From NCBI GenBank assembly GCA_036946625.1, contig JAQIIU010000002.1:1821501-1885500 (forward strand): a stretch of 64,000 bases of DNA. The letters run 5' to 3'. Position 1 is the stretch's first letter; each line of letters starts with the position of its first letter. The notes beneath the pieces were generated by a model, which was not told where the DNA came from, did not search any database, and saw only the letters and a list, made by a program, of their open reading frames with translations. The DNA is from Methylorubrum populi. GTDB taxonomy: Bacteria; Pseudomonadota; Alphaproteobacteria; Rhizobiales; Beijerinckiaceae. This document shows, piece by piece, positions 18,925-27,619 of the stretch. The position numbers and the translations under genes are program-made.

Positions 18925-19057
18925 GGGATCCCGAAGGGATCATCCCTTTGGCGGGGTATCGGGGCGGCGCCCCGATACCCCTTCACCAGGGCTCCGCCCT
19001 GGACCCGCGAAAAGGCTCGCCTTTTCGAAATCCCGGACTCCCGGCACGGTGAACCCG
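18925..19057. repeat. Intergenic palindromes after DUF2778 gene
   Basis: Includes a perfect 13-bp stem (GGGGTATCGGGGC and GCCCCGATACCCC, 18953-18981) with a 3-nt loop. Arms of a common Rhizobiales repeat follow (AGGGCTCCGCCCTGGACCCG, then GAAAAGGCTCGCCTTTTCGA). The first hairpin may terminate the DUF2778 gene. Confidence 0.6.
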
Positions 19058-19426
19058 TCAGTCCTTGGCGACGGGCCTGATCTTGAGCTGGTCGATCGCC
19101 CAGCGCCACGTCCCGTCCGCTTGGCGGCGAGCCGATTCGACGGAGAGCGCGCCGTTCGGCAGCCGCGCGAAGGTGAGCGCGAGGTCGCCGTTGCGGAGCG
19201 CCGGCAGGGTCTCGGGTTCGGGGAAGTCCGACTTGCGGGCGAGCAGATCGGTATAGAAGCGGCGGATCTCGTCGTGGCCCGTCGCCACGACATCGCCCGC
19301 GGCGACCACGGCCAGCGGCTCGTACAGGGCCACCAGCCCCTCGGCGTCGCCGGCATTGGCCCGTTCGTGGAAGAGCCGGGCCAGATCCTCCGGCTCCCGG
19401 GCCACGTCCCGTTGCGTCTCGCTCAT
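19058..19426 (-). CDS. SnoaL-like/NTF2-fold protein
   Basis: A 122-residue protein of the nuclear transport factor 2-like family. The pattern LARLFHERANAGDAEGLVALYEP, then TGHDEIRRFYTDLLARK and GTWRWAIDQL, is typical of SnoaL/DUF4440-type members, which are often isomerases or of unknown role. ATG at 19426 follows AGGGAGGCGCAAGCG. It lies 17 bp after the OsmC-family gene and is probably translated from the same message. The unit starts beside an oxalate-region operator at 19971, so it may be part of that regulon. Confidence 0.78.
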   Translation of the reverse strand: MSETQRDVAREPEDLARLFHERANAGDAEGLVALYEPLAVVAAGDVVATGHDEIRRFYTDLLARKSDFPEPETLPALRNGDLALTFARLPNGALSVESARRQADGTWRWAIDQLKIRPVAKD

Positions 19427-19443
19427 CGCTTGCGCCTCCCTAT

Positions 19444-19887
19444 CTATCTCAGGCGGTTGCCCCGCCCGTCCCGCACCGCGACCGCCACCGGCACCCCGGC
19501 CTTGACGCTCTCGGAGACGGTGCAGAACCGTTCGAACTGATCGAGCACCCGATCGAGCCGGTCCATCGACTCGGCGTCGGCCCCCAGCGCGATATCGACC
19601 TCGATGCCGACCAGGCGCAGGCGGCCTTCCGCGTTGCGGGCCACGCGCCCGATCGCCTCGGCGCTCACACCCCCGCCCTCCTGCCGGTACTTGCCCAGCG
19701 CGAAGGCGAGGCTCGCGCACAGGCAGTTGCTCACCGCGGCGATCAGAACCTGCTCCGGCGACGGGCCGGTCCCGCCGCCGGTCGGCTCCGGCTCGTCCGT
19801 CAGAAGGGGAACGAAGCTTTCGCCGAACTCGATCCGGAAGACGTAGGCCTCGACCTGCCGGATTCGGATGCTGTGCTTGTCCGACAT
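19444..19887 (-). CDS. OsmC family protein
   Basis: 147 residues with the OsmC/Ohr fold: GPSPEQVLIAAVSNCLCASLAFAL contains one redox cysteine region, and RFCTVSESVKAGVPV supplies the second conserved cysteine. Family members reduce organic hydroperoxides or have unknown substrates. It is first in a two-gene unit with the SnoaL-like gene. The dyad at 19971-19987 lies about 85 bp upstream of its start, so control by the oxalate-region GntR regulator is inferred. Confidence 0.85.
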   Translation of the reverse strand: MSDKHSIRIRQVEAYVFRIEFGESFVPLLTDEPEPTGGGTGPSPEQVLIAAVSNCLCASLAFALGKYRQEGGGVSAEAIGRVARNAEGRLRLVGIEVDIALGADAESMDRLDRVLDQFERFCTVSESVKAGVPVAVAVRDGRGNRLR

Positions 19888-19970
19888 CGCGCGCCGCCCT
19901 CCCCTTGCTCAACCGCCGGCACGGAAACCCGTTCGAGCCGCGCGGTGCGCCTTGACCTGTCATTCGTATT

Positions 19971-19987
19971 TGGTATACCAGATGCCA
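19971..19987. promoter_or_regulatory. Oxalate-regulon operator a (between OsmC gene and PAS-frc unit)
   Basis: TGGTATACCAGATGCCA fits the dyad TGGYAT-N5-ATRCCA, extended by one base on each side (T...A). It lies in the divergent region of two units. Six relatives occur in the oxalate region only. Confidence 0.8.
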
Positions 19988-20047
19988 ATTGACGAGCCAC
20001 CGCAAAGAGCGGCCTCGATCCGGGAAGCCAAGGAGGCAGCGCCTGCC

Positions 20048-20137
20048 ATGACCCAACGCGGCATCCTCGACGCGACCTCCCTCTCCCCGGCGGCTCGAGG
20101 GGCCGTCCCGAACCTCGCAGCACGGCCGGGCGGCTGA
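20048..20137 (+). CDS. Possible 29-residue leader peptide
   Basis: A short frame (MTQRGILDATSLSPAARGAV, ending AARPGG) is preceded by AAGGAGG 11 nt before its ATG. It lies between operator a and the PAS gene. No family was recognised, and it may be fortuitous. Confidence 0.25.
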   Translation: MTQRGILDATSLSPAARGAVPNLAARPGG

Positions 20138-20182
20138 GCCGGCGGCCAGGGGGAGGGAAACGGACAGGGAAGGAGCCGAACG

Positions 20183-20632
20183 ATGGTCCCGTCACAGACC
20201 TTCGACACCTCCGGACTCGTCTCGGCGATCGGCGACGCGGTGGTGATCTCCGACGCGGATGGCCTGATCGTCACCTGGAATCCGGCCGCGGAGCGGATCT
20301 TCGGCTTCTCGCAAGCCGAGGCGCTTGGGCAGACCCTCGATCTCATCACCCCGGAGCGTCACCGCCGACGCCACTGGGAGGGTTACGCCAAGACGATGCG
20401 GACGGGCGAGACCCGCTACGGCACGGCGCTGCTCAAGGTGCCGGCCCTGCACAAGGACGGGCGGGCCCTGTCGATCGCCTTCACCGTCGCGCTGCTGCAC
20501 GGCGCGGACGGCGAGGTCACCGGCATCGCCGCGATCATTCGCGACGAGACCGAACGCTTCCGGGAGGAGCGCGCCTTGCGCCGCCGCGTGGCGGAGCTGG
20601 AGGAGGCCCTGGGCCCCCTCGTCCACGCCTGA
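20183..20632 (+). CDS. PAS domain protein
   Basis: A 149-residue single PAS/PAC sensor: AIGDAVVISDADGLIVTWNPAAERIFGF (PAS core), then LITPERHRRRHWEGY and the PAC part HKDGRALSIAFTVALLHGADG and GIAAIIRDETERFREER. A short C-terminal coiled coil (about residues 125-145) could dimerise or contact a partner. There is no kinase, HTH or other output domain. The family can bind haem, flavin or small ligands; none is predictable here. The gene lies between operator a and frc1, 99 bp before frc1, suggesting a role linked to oxalate use. ATG 20183 is preceded by GGAAGGAG. Confidence 0.85.
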   Translation: MVPSQTFDTSGLVSAIGDAVVISDADGLIVTWNPAAERIFGFSQAEALGQTLDLITPERHRRRHWEGYAKTMRTGETRYGTALLKVPALHKDGRALSIAFTVALLHGADGEVTGIAAIIRDETERFREERALRRRVAELEEALGPLVHA

Positions 20633-20731
20633 GGCGCGCTCCGCACGTCCTTCGGAGATATTGCAGCAAATTATATTTCCAAGCTTTCAACCAACGACCC
20701 GAAACGACGTCGAAAGAGGGAGAAAACCAAG

Positions 20732-21982
20732 ATGAATCAGCCGCTCGAAGGGATCAGGATCATCGATTTCACCCACGTCCAGGCGGGTCCCGCCTGCACC
20801 CAGCTCCTCGCGTGGTTCGGAGCGGACGTGATCAAGGTCGAGCGCCCCGGCGCCGGCGACGTGACCCGCAACCAGTTGCGCCATGTCGAGGACGCGGACG
20901 CGCTCTACTTCACGATGCTGAACTCCAACAAGCGCTCGCTGACGCTGGACACCAAGACCCCGCAGGGCAAGGAAGTCCTGGAGAAGCTGATCCGCGAATC
21001 CGACGTGATGGTCGAGAATTTCGGCCCCGGCGCCCTCGACCGCATGGGCTTCACCTGGGCCAGGATCCAGGAACTCAACCCCGGCATGATCCTCGCCTCG
21101 GTGAAGGGCTTCTCCGACGGCCACCATTACGAGGACCTGAAGGTCTACGAGAACGTGGCGCAGTGCGCGGGCGGTGCCGCCTCGACCACCGGCTTCTGGG
21201 ACGGCCCGCCCACCGTGTCGGCCGCCGCGCTCGGCGATTCCAACACCGGCATGCATCTCGCCATCGGCATCCTCACCGCGCTGCACGCCAAGAACAAGAC
21301 CGGCAAGGGCCAGAAGGTCGCCGTGTCGATGCAGGATTCGGTGATCAACCTCTGCCGGGTGAAGCTGCGCGACCAGCAGCGCCTCGACGCCGTCGGCTAC
21401 CTCGAAGAGTACCCGCAATACCCGCACGGCGAGTTCTCGGACGTGGTGCCGCGCGGCGGCAACGCGGGCGGCGGCGGCCAGCCGGGCTGGGTGCTCAAGT
21501 GCAAGGGCTGGCAGACGGACCCGAACGCCTACATCTACTTCACGATCCAGGGCCACGCCTGGGCGCCGATCTGCAAGGCGCTCGACAAGCCCGAGTGGAT
21601 CGACGATCCGGCCTACAACACCCCCCGCGCCCGCCAGGACAAGATCTTCGAGATCTTCGCCATCATCGAGGACTGGCTGGCCGACAAGACCAAGTTCGAG
21701 GCGGTCGACGTCCTGCGCAAGTTCGACATCCCCTGCTCGCCGGTCCTCTCCATGAAGGAGATCGCCGCCGATCCGTCGCTGCGCGCCAGCGGCACCATCG
21801 TCGAGGTGCCGCATCCCAAGCTCGGCTCGTATCTGACCGTCGGAAGTCCGATCAAGTTCTCGGACATGAAGGTCGACATCAAGGCCTCGCCGCTGCTCGG
21901 CGAGCACACCGACGAGGTTCTGGCGGGCCTCGGCTACAGCCCCGAGCAGATCGCCGCGATGCACGAGGCCCGCGCGGTCTGA
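20732..21982 (+). CDS. frc: Formyl-CoA:oxalate CoA-transferase, paralog 1
   Basis: Transfers CoA from formyl-CoA (or another acyl-CoA) to oxalate, giving oxalyl-CoA for the decarboxylase. 416 residues, class III CoA-transferase. From memory of the Oxalobacter formigenes enzyme, shared features are [13 protein letters not shown], the catalytic Asp in [13 protein letters not shown], and the tetraglycine loop in [11 protein letters not shown]. One notable change: the position equal to Trp48 of that enzyme is Gln48 here ([10 protein letters not shown]). A GAGGGAGAAAACC ribosome site precedes the ATG. It follows a PAS gene downstream of operator a and is ended by a strong terminator at 22062. A second, more distant copy is at 34889-36178. 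Confidence 0.95.
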   Translation: MNQPLEGIRIIDFTHVQAGPACTQLLAWFGADVIKVERPGAGDVTRNQLRHVEDADALYFTMLNSNKRSLTLDTKTPQGKEVLEKLIRESDVMVENFGPGALDRMGFTWARIQELNPGMILASVKGFSDGHHYEDLKVYENVAQCAGGAASTTGFWDGPPTVSAAALGDSNTGMHLAIGILTALHAKNKTGKGQKVAVSMQDSVINLCRVKLRDQQRLDAVGYLEEYPQYPHGEFSDVVPRGGNAGGGGQPGWVLKCKGWQTDPNAYIYFTIQGHAWAPICKALDKPEWIDDPAYNTPRARQDKIFEIFAIIEDWLADKTKFEAVDVLRKFDIPCSPVLSMKEIAADPSLRASGTIVEVPHPKLGSYLTVGSPIKFSDMKVDIKASPLLGEHTDEVLAGLGYSPEQIAAMHEARAV

Positions 21983-22061
21983 ACGGGGTCGGCGCACACG
22001 AATGGCCGGTCCCTTCGGCCATGATCCTCCCGGGACGGGGCATCGCCCCGGGAGCGCTGGA

Positions 22062-22085
22062 CCGGGCATGGCGCCCGGGTTTTTT
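22062..22085 (+). terminator. Rho-independent terminator after frc1
   Basis: CCGGGC pairs with GCCCGG over a 5-nt loop, followed by G then six T. A further GC-rich hairpin (CCCGGGACGGGG...) lies just before it. Confidence 0.8.
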
Positions 22086-22214
22086 CCTCCTCCGATGACT
22101 TGACCGGGCCGACCCCGTCGGTCCGGTTTTTCCGTCTTGCGGGCATCCATACGCCTCGCCTCCGGCCACGGGTGTTCGTTCCTCTCGCCTCGAACCTGCG
22201 GTGCCCGGCCGGTG

Positions 22215-23421
22215 ATGCGACTGCTGCTTCCTTTCCTGCACCGTTTCCGACCCGAACAGGCGCCCGTCAGCGCCCGCGAGCGGGTCCGCGCCGCCTGCGG
22301 GGCGCTCGCCGGCCTCCTCGGAACCGGCCTCGTCACCCGCGCGGCGCTGGGGACGGGGGTGGAGCTGCCGGCCCTGATCGCGCCGATGGGCGCCTCGGCC
22401 GTCCTGCTCTTCGCCGTGCCGTCGAGCCCGCTCGCCCAGCCCTGGGCGATCTTCGGCGGCAACCTCGTGGCCGCGCTCGTCGGCGTCACGGCCGCCCTGT
22501 ACGTGCCCGACCCGCTGATCGCCGCGGCGCTGGCCGGGGCCGGCGCGATCGCAATCATGATGGGCTTGCGCTGCCTGCACCCGCCGAGCGGCGCCGTGGC
22601 GCTCACCGCCGTGCTCGGCGGGCCGGCGATCCACGATCTCGGCTACGGCTTCGTGCTGTGGCCGGTCGGCGTCAACACGGCTCTGATCCTCGGCGCGGCG
22701 ATCCTGTTCAACAACCTGACCGGCCGCTCCTACCCGCACGTCGCGCAGGCCGCGCCTGCGGCCCCGGCTCCGGCGGGCCGCTTCGGGCTCAGCTCGCCCG
22801 ACATCGACGCGGCGCTCGAAGATTTCGATCAGGTGCTCGACATCGGCCGCGGCGATCTGGAGACGCTGCTGCGGCGCGCCCAGCTCAGCGCCGTCATGCG
22901 CCGTTCCGGACCGGACACCTGCGCCTCGATCCTGACCCGCGACGTGATCGGCATCGCCCCGGAAGCCCCCTTGCGGGAGGCGCTCGCCCTGCTGCGGCGC
23001 CACCCCATCAAGATGCTGCCCGTCACCGACGAGAACGCGCGGGTGCTCGGCGTCCTCACCCAGACCGACCTGATGGAAGGCGGAGTGGGACGGGCGGTGC
23101 CCCCGCCTCGGCCTCGCCCGGCGCTGGCAACTGACACTCGGCCGGGGCCGCGCCCCGCACGGCTGCGCCGCCGACGTGATGACCACCGAGGTCGAGAGCC
23201 TGCGGCCGGACATGTCGCTCGCCCAGGTCGCGGCGCGCATGGCCCAGAGCGGCCACCACCACCTGCCGGTCGTCGGCGGGGAAGGCCGCCTGATGGGCGT
23301 CGTCTCCCAGAGCGACCTCGTGGCGGCACTCCTGAGCGAGGCGGCCGCCCGCAAGACGGCGCCGGCCGCGGCGGACCCTGGCGAGCGCCCGCCCGCCGGG
23401 CTCGCCGCAGGAATCGCGTAA
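22215..23421 (+). pseudogene. HPP family membrane protein with tandem CBS domains, frameshifted
   Basis: The first part encodes four hydrophobic helices of the HPP family: PALIAPMGASAVLLFAVPSSPLAQPW, then GLRCLHPPSGAVALTAVLGG with the HPP motif. A first CBS domain follows (LTRDVIGIAPEAPLREALALLRR, KMLPVTDENARVLGVLTQTDLME). At about 23075-23086 the reading frame must shift to continue into WDGRCPRLGLARRWQLTLGR and a second CBS domain (MTTEVESLRPDMSLAQVAARMAQSGHHHLPVV), ending at 23421. A one- or two-base indel explains this. If the frame were not restored the protein would lose its second CBS domain. Family members have been linked to nitrite or other anion transport. It lies inside the oxalate region but has no operator of its own. 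Confidence 0.75.
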
Positions 23422-23544
23422 CCGAATCGCTTAGCCGCCTGGACGCCGACCGATGGTCGTCTTCCCTGCGTCCGGCGGACGCCCGCCGCCGCGCCTTCGC
23501 GCGGGCAACCGGCGATGCGTCGGGATCACCGCCGGTTGGTCTCA

Positions 23545-23761
23545 GAGCCTGTTTGAGCGGCTGGCGTGTCTTCGTCAGGCAACGGCAGGGCAAGAGGAAA
23601 GCCATAACTCCCATCCCCACCCTCATCCTGAGGCGCCGCGAAGCGGCCTCGAAGGGTGTTCCAGATCCCGCGCGATCCCTGGAGCACCCTTCGAGGCCTC
23701 CGCTGCGCTCCGGCACCTCAGGATGAGGGTCGAGATGGGATCACCGCTGTCAAACAGGCTC
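23545..23761 (-). repeat. MITE-like 215-bp element, copy B
   Basis: Ends GAGCCTGTTTGA and TCAAACAGGCTC, inverted relative to copy A: the CGTGTCTTCGTCAGG arm is at the left end. The inner palindrome is conserved. It fills most of the gap between the HPP-like and hydrolase genes. Confidence 0.8.
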
Positions 23762-24478
23762 TCACGCGAAAAAGTCGTTCAGGAAGAAATCGACGGCCCG
23801 GGCCACCACGCTCGGGTCATAGGCGTGCGGACCGTCGTACTCGACGTAAGTGAGGTCGTAGCCGGCCGCGCGCAGCAGCCGGGCATGGGTGCGCCCGCTG
23901 CGGTCGATTCCGATCTGCGCGTCGCGCGTCCCGTGCGACAGGAAGACCTTCGGGGCGCCCGCCTGCACCTGCACCGACAGGAAGCCGGCGGACGACACGA
24001 TCAGGTGGCTGACCCGGTCGCCGTTGGTGAGCCCGAGCGAGAGCGCGTAGCTGCCGCCGTCCGAATGGCCGGCGAAGGCGAGGTGGCGCGGATCGATCAG
24101 GAAGCGGTCGGCGACCTCGGCCAGCGCCCGGTCGAGGCGCTCCCGGTCCGGCCCGTTACCGGCGATGACGAGATCCCAGGTCGGATGGAGCGATTGCGGC
24201 GCGAGCAGCAGGAAGCCGCGCTTGTCCGCATGGCCCTCCAGCATCGGCAGGATCTTTTCCGCGCCGCCGCCGCCGCCGTGGAACAGCACGACCAGCGGCG
24301 TCGGCAGGCGCGCATCGATGTGCTCCGGCACGCGGATCAGAGCGTCGCGGGTCTCGAACAGGCCCAGCGCGTGGCGGCCGGGCGGCAGCGGCGGCTTCGT
24401 CGGCAGCCGCGGCAGGAAGGCGAGCCGGCCGGCGAGGCGGGGATCGAGGGGAATGTTCGGATCGAGGGCGGAGGCCAT
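23762..24478 (-). CDS. Alpha/beta hydrolase (carboxylesterase/phospholipase-like)
   Basis: About 238 residues. The oxyanion motif PLVVLFHGGGGGAEKIL, nucleophile elbow AFAGHSDGGSYAL (Ser in GHSDG) and C-terminal GPHAYDPSVV histidine make a complete catalytic triad. Asp is probably in SHGTRDAQIG. No signal peptide is visible, so it is probably cytoplasmic. It resembles the carboxylesterase/dienelactone hydrolase and PHB-depolymerase-like groups; the substrate cannot be read from the sequence. ATG 24478 begins MASALDPNIPLDPRL. The stop codon abuts MITE copy B. Confidence 0.8.
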   Translation of the reverse strand: MASALDPNIPLDPRLAGRLAFLPRLPTKPPLPPGRHALGLFETRDALIRVPEHIDARLPTPLVVLFHGGGGGAEKILPMLEGHADKRGFLLLAPQSLHPTWDLVIAGNGPDRERLDRALAEVADRFLIDPRHLAFAGHSDGGSYALSLGLTNGDRVSHLIVSSAGFLSVQVQAGAPKVFLSHGTRDAQIGIDRSGRTHARLLRAAGYDLTYVEYDGPHAYDPSVVARAVDFFLNDFFA

Positions 24479-24504
24479 GGAAGATCCCTGTGATGGAACT
24501 CGAC

Positions 24505-24560
24505 CCAAGCCCCTCATACCAAGCCCCTCATACCAAGCCCCTCATGCCGAGCCCCTCATG
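24505..24560. repeat. Four tandem copies of a 14-bp repeat
   Basis: The unit CCAAGCCCCTCATA occurs four times head to tail; the third ends ATG and the fourth reads CCGAGCCCCTCATG. It runs directly into the variant palindrome that follows, so slippage at the palindrome edge is a likely origin. Confidence 0.85.
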
Positions 24561-24700
24561 CCGAGGTGCCCGCGACAGCGGGCCTCGAAGCACGGCTGAC
24601 CGGTTCCCCGGAACGCTCCAGTTCAGGTTGTCTCGGAGCCGCCGTCGCGCGTGCTTCGAGGCTCCGCTTCGCTCCGCACCTCAGTCAGAATGAGGAGCGA
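24552..24700. repeat. Variant copy of the MITE-like inner palindrome
   Basis: CCTCATGCCGAGGTGCCCGC, then GGGCCTCGAAGCACG, is mirrored by CGTGCTTCGAGGCTCCGCTT and GCACCTCAGTCAGAATGAGG. The core layout matches the 215-bp elements but lacks the GAGCCTGTTTGA ends. Confidence 0.65.
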
Positions 24701-24715
24701 GGGTGCCTGCCGGAC

Positions 24716-24754
24716 AAAAGAGGATCGCGGCACCCGTTTCGGGCACCACGATCC
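24716..24754 (-). terminator. Rho-independent terminator after oxc
   Basis: On the minus strand GGATCGTGGTGCCC pairs with GGGTGCCGCGATCC (14 bp counting three G-U pairs) over GAAAC, followed by TCTTTTG. It lies 37 bp past the oxc stop codon. Confidence 0.75.
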
Positions 24755-24790
24755 GGTTCGAGGGTCGGGTCAGGCCAAACGGCCCGCGCT

Positions 24791-26542
24791 TCACTTCTTC
24801 TTCAGGGTGCTCTGCGGGTTGAGGCTGCCGATGTTGCCGCTCTCGCTGCCGGCGGTCGGGTCGATCACCGCGTTGATGAGCGTCGGCTTGCCGGAATCCA
24901 TGGCCGCGTCGACGGCCCGCTTCAGTTCGTCCGGCGTGGTGACATTCACGCCGACGCCGCCGAAGGCCTCCATCATCTTGTCGTAGCGGGAATCCCTGAC
25001 GAAGACCGTGGTGCCGGGGTCGCGCCCGGTCGGGTCGGTGTCGGTGCCGCGGTAGATGCCGTTGTTGTTGAAGATCACGATGCAGACCGGCAGGTCGTAG
25101 CGGCAGATGGTCTCGACCTCCATGCCGGAGAAGCCGAAGGCCGAGTCGCCCTCGACCGCCAGCACCGGCTTGCCGGTCTCGACGGCCGCCGCGACGGCGA
25201 AGCCCATGCCGATGCCCATCACGCCCCAGGTGCCGACGTCCAGGCGCTTGCGCGGCTGGTACATGTCGATGACGCCGCGGGCGAGATCGAGGGTGTTGGC
25301 GCCCTCGTTGACGAGGATCGCGTCGGGCCGCTCCCTGATCACGGTGCGCAGCGCGCCCAGCGCCGAGTGGAAGTCCATCGGCGCGGCGTTCCTCATCAGC
25401 TTCGGGGCCATCTTGGCGATGTTGGCCTCGCGCTTGGTGCGCAGCGTCTCGAGCCAGGCCGCGGACGCGCCCTTCCAGTCCTGGCGGATGCCGGCGAGCA
25501 GCGCCTCGACGCAGGAGCCGATGTCGCCGACCAGCGGCGCGGCGATCTCGACGTTCGAGTCCATCTCGCGCGGCTCGATGTCGATCTGGATGAAGCGCTT
25601 GGAGCCGGGCTCGCCCCAGGTCTTGCCCTTGCCGTGGGAGAGGAGCCAGTTCAGGCGCGCGCCGACCAGGAGCACCACGTCGCTGTCCTTCAGAGCGGTG
25701 GAGCGCGCCGCGCCGGCCGAGAGCGGGTGGGTGTCGGGCAGGAGGCCCTTGGCCATGCTCATCGGCACGTAGGGGATGCCGCTCTCCTCCACCAGCGCGC
25801 GCAAAGCCGCGTCGGCCTGAGCGTAGGCCGCACCCTTGCCGAGGATGATCAGCGGACGCTCGGCGCTCTTCAGCAGGTCGAGGGCGCGGGCGACGGAGGC
25901 CGGAGCCGGGATCTGGGCCGGGGCCGGATCGATCACCTTGACCAGGGACTTCGCCCCGAGCGCCCCGTCGATCACCTGCGAGAACAGCTTGGCGGGCAGG
26001 TCGAGATAGACGCCGCCGGGCCGGCCGGAGACCGCGGCGCGGATCGCGCGGGCCACGCCGATGCCGATATCGGCGGCGTGCAGCACGCGGAAGGCGGCCT
26101 TGCACAACGGCTTGGCGATGGCGAGCTGGTCCATCTCCTCGTAGTCGCCCTGGCTCAGGTCGACGATCTCGCGCTCGGAGGAGCCGGAGATCAGGATCAT
26201 CGGGAAGCAGTTGGTGGTGGCGTTGGCGAGCGCGGTGAGGCCGTTGAGGAAGCCCGGCGCCGAGACGGTGAGGCAGATGCCGGGCTTCCTGGTGAGGAAG
26301 CCGGCGATCGCCGCCGCGTTGCCCGCGTTCTGCTCGTGGCGGAAGGAGATGACGCGCATGCCCTCGGCCTGGGCCAGCCGCCCGAGATCGGTGATCGGGA
26401 TGCCGGGGACGCCGTAGATGGTGTCGATGCCGTTGAGCTTGAGCGCGTCGATGACGAGGTGGAAGCCGTCCGTCAGGGCGGGCTCCTCGTGGGGCACGGC
26501 GCCCGCGGTGATCGCGTCGATGTTCTGGGCCTGGACGGTCAT
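24791..26542 (-). CDS. oxc: Oxalyl-CoA decarboxylase
   Basis: Thiamine-diphosphate enzyme that converts oxalyl-CoA to formyl-CoA and CO2. 583 residues, with the three-domain ThDP layout. The N-terminal Pyr domain has the ThDP glutamate in [14 protein letters not shown]. The middle domain contains [17 protein letters not shown]. The C-terminal PP domain contains [20 protein letters not shown], then [14 protein letters not shown], the metal- and ThDP-binding loop. The C-terminal end ([15 protein letters not shown]) resembles the segment that closes over CoA in known Oxc enzymes. The ATG at 26542 ([14 protein letters not shown]) is preceded by GAGAGGGAG. Operator b lies about 143 bp upstream. 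Confidence 0.96.
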   Translation of the reverse strand: MTVQAQNIDAITAGAVPHEEPALTDGFHLVIDALKLNGIDTIYGVPGIPITDLGRLAQAEGMRVISFRHEQNAGNAAAIAGFLTRKPGICLTVSAPGFLNGLTALANATTNCFPMILISGSSEREIVDLSQGDYEEMDQLAIAKPLCKAAFRVLHAADIGIGVARAIRAAVSGRPGGVYLDLPAKLFSQVIDGALGAKSLVKVIDPAPAQIPAPASVARALDLLKSAERPLIILGKGAAYAQADAALRALVEESGIPYVPMSMAKGLLPDTHPLSAGAARSTALKDSDVVLLVGARLNWLLSHGKGKTWGEPGSKRFIQIDIEPREMDSNVEIAAPLVGDIGSCVEALLAGIRQDWKGASAAWLETLRTKREANIAKMAPKLMRNAAPMDFHSALGALRTVIRERPDAILVNEGANTLDLARGVIDMYQPRKRLDVGTWGVMGIGMGFAVAAAVETGKPVLAVEGDSAFGFSGMEVETICRYDLPVCIVIFNNNGIYRGTDTDPTGRDPGTTVFVRDSRYDKMMEAFGGVGVNVTTPDELKRAVDAAMDSGKPTLINAVIDPTAGSESGNIGSLNPQSTLKKK

Positions 26543-26684
26543 GCGGCGTTCTCCCTCTCGGTGCGGACTTTTGGTGCGGACGCTCTCGTCCGGCGCGGGG
26601 CCCGATGGCGTCGGGCCGGGCTCGTTTCGCGTCTCTCGCGGCGCGCGGACCGTTCGCCGGGCGGCCGGTCTTGTGCGGCACGAA

Positions 26685-26701
26685 TGGCATACCAAATACC
26701 A
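26685..26701. promoter_or_regulatory. Oxalate-regulon operator b (oxc)
   Basis: TGGCATACCAAATACCA fits TGGYAT-N5-ATRCCA perfectly. It lies upstream of oxc. Confidence 0.8.
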
Positions 26702-27283
26702 AAAGCCCGGTCAAACGAAACGCACGACGTTCGCCCCGCGCGCCGGAGGCGCCGGGGGACCGGGACGGGACAGGGGACGCGGGGCGCCGCGAGATCCAAG
26801 GGTTCAGGCATGACGCGTCGGGAGTCGGATCCCCCGGCGCCCCGCGGCCGTCGCCCCCGCTTCGGGGAAGGCGGCCGATTTTTCGTCGACGGTTTCTGGT
26901 TACGCTCGGCACGGTCCTGAAGCGCGACCCGGCCTCGTAGTGGGCCGGCGGCCAGTCTGGCCTCGGGCCCTCCGCTCCCACCGGGCGAGCCCGGCGCGAA
27001 CGAAAAACCCTTGCCCGTACGCGACGCCCGGGGCGCGGCGACCGACCGCGACGCGGGAACCGACCCTCCGCCCGTGAGCCTCGCGCGGCCGGTCAGCTCC
27101 GCGAAAAGCCCCCTGTCGTGGACACCGGACCGGCCCCTGGCGGACCCGCCCCGGTGCCGGCGGCGAGCACGTGAGGATTAGGATTTATTTGCTATGTTGT
27201 CAAGTATTTTCCTGCGCTCTTGGGCTTGCCGCCGCCCGAGGGCGGGCAGGTCGTTGCGGGCGCAGCCCTCGTGCCAACGGGCA
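26702..27283. other. Long intergenic region upstream of oxc
   Basis: About 580 GC-rich bp with no recognised gene. Near 27175-27215 there is a short AT-rich patch (GGATTTATTTGCTATGTTG). Together with the MITE and terminators that follow, it separates oxc from the transporter gene by over 1 kb. Confidence 0.4.
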
Positions 27284-27455
27284 GAGCCCTGCCGCATTCC
27301 ATCTCTCCCCTCATCCTGAGGGGCCGGAGCGCAGCGGAAGTCTCGAAGGGTGCTCCAGGGATCGCGCGGCGGGATCGGGAGGATCCTTCGAGGCCCGCTG
27401 ACGCGGGCACCTCAGGACGAGGTGGAGGACGGGAAAGACGCGGTCAAACAGGCTC
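27284..27455 (+). repeat. MITE-like element, copy C (degenerate left end)
   Basis: The inner palindrome (CCTCATCCTGAGGGGCCGGA, TCTCGAAGGGTGCTCCAGGG, then GGATCCTTCGAGGCCCGCTG) and right end (GTCAAACAGGCTC) are clear. The left end is altered to GAGCCCTGCC and the arm before the right end is shorter. Confidence 0.7.
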
Positions 27456-27506
27456 TGAGACACGAGCGCCGCAGGCCAGACCGGGAAGCCGCACATCCGC
27501 CGATGG

Positions 27507-27545
27507 AAAGCGCGCCGGGCGGATGACGCCCGGCGCGCTTTTTCA
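27507..27545. terminator. Strong bidirectional hairpin terminator
   Basis: AAAGCGCGCCGGGC pairs with GCCCGGCGCGCTTT over a 7-nt loop, flanked by a T run on the plus strand and a shorter one on the minus strand. It is downstream of the minus-strand antiporter gene. Confidence 0.75.
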
Positions 27546-27553
27546 TCGTGGAG

Positions 27554-27585
27554 CCTGTCGGCCGGGAGCGTCCCCGGCCGACAGG
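27554..27585 (-). terminator. Second hairpin after antiporter 1
   Basis: A perfect 13-bp stem (CCTGTCGGCCGGG and CCCGGCCGACAGG) lies 34 bp past the stop codon of the transporter. No long T run follows; it may work together with the hairpin at 27507. Confidence 0.55.
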
Positions 27586-27619
27586 CGGGCTCAGTGGAGG
27601 GCGGCCAGCCTCGGCGCGC

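Noticed and set aside
24681..26981. Second minus-strand frame of 766 residues across oxc
   Set aside because: Out-of-frame shadow of oxc; oxc itself has ThDP motifs and a good ribosome site.
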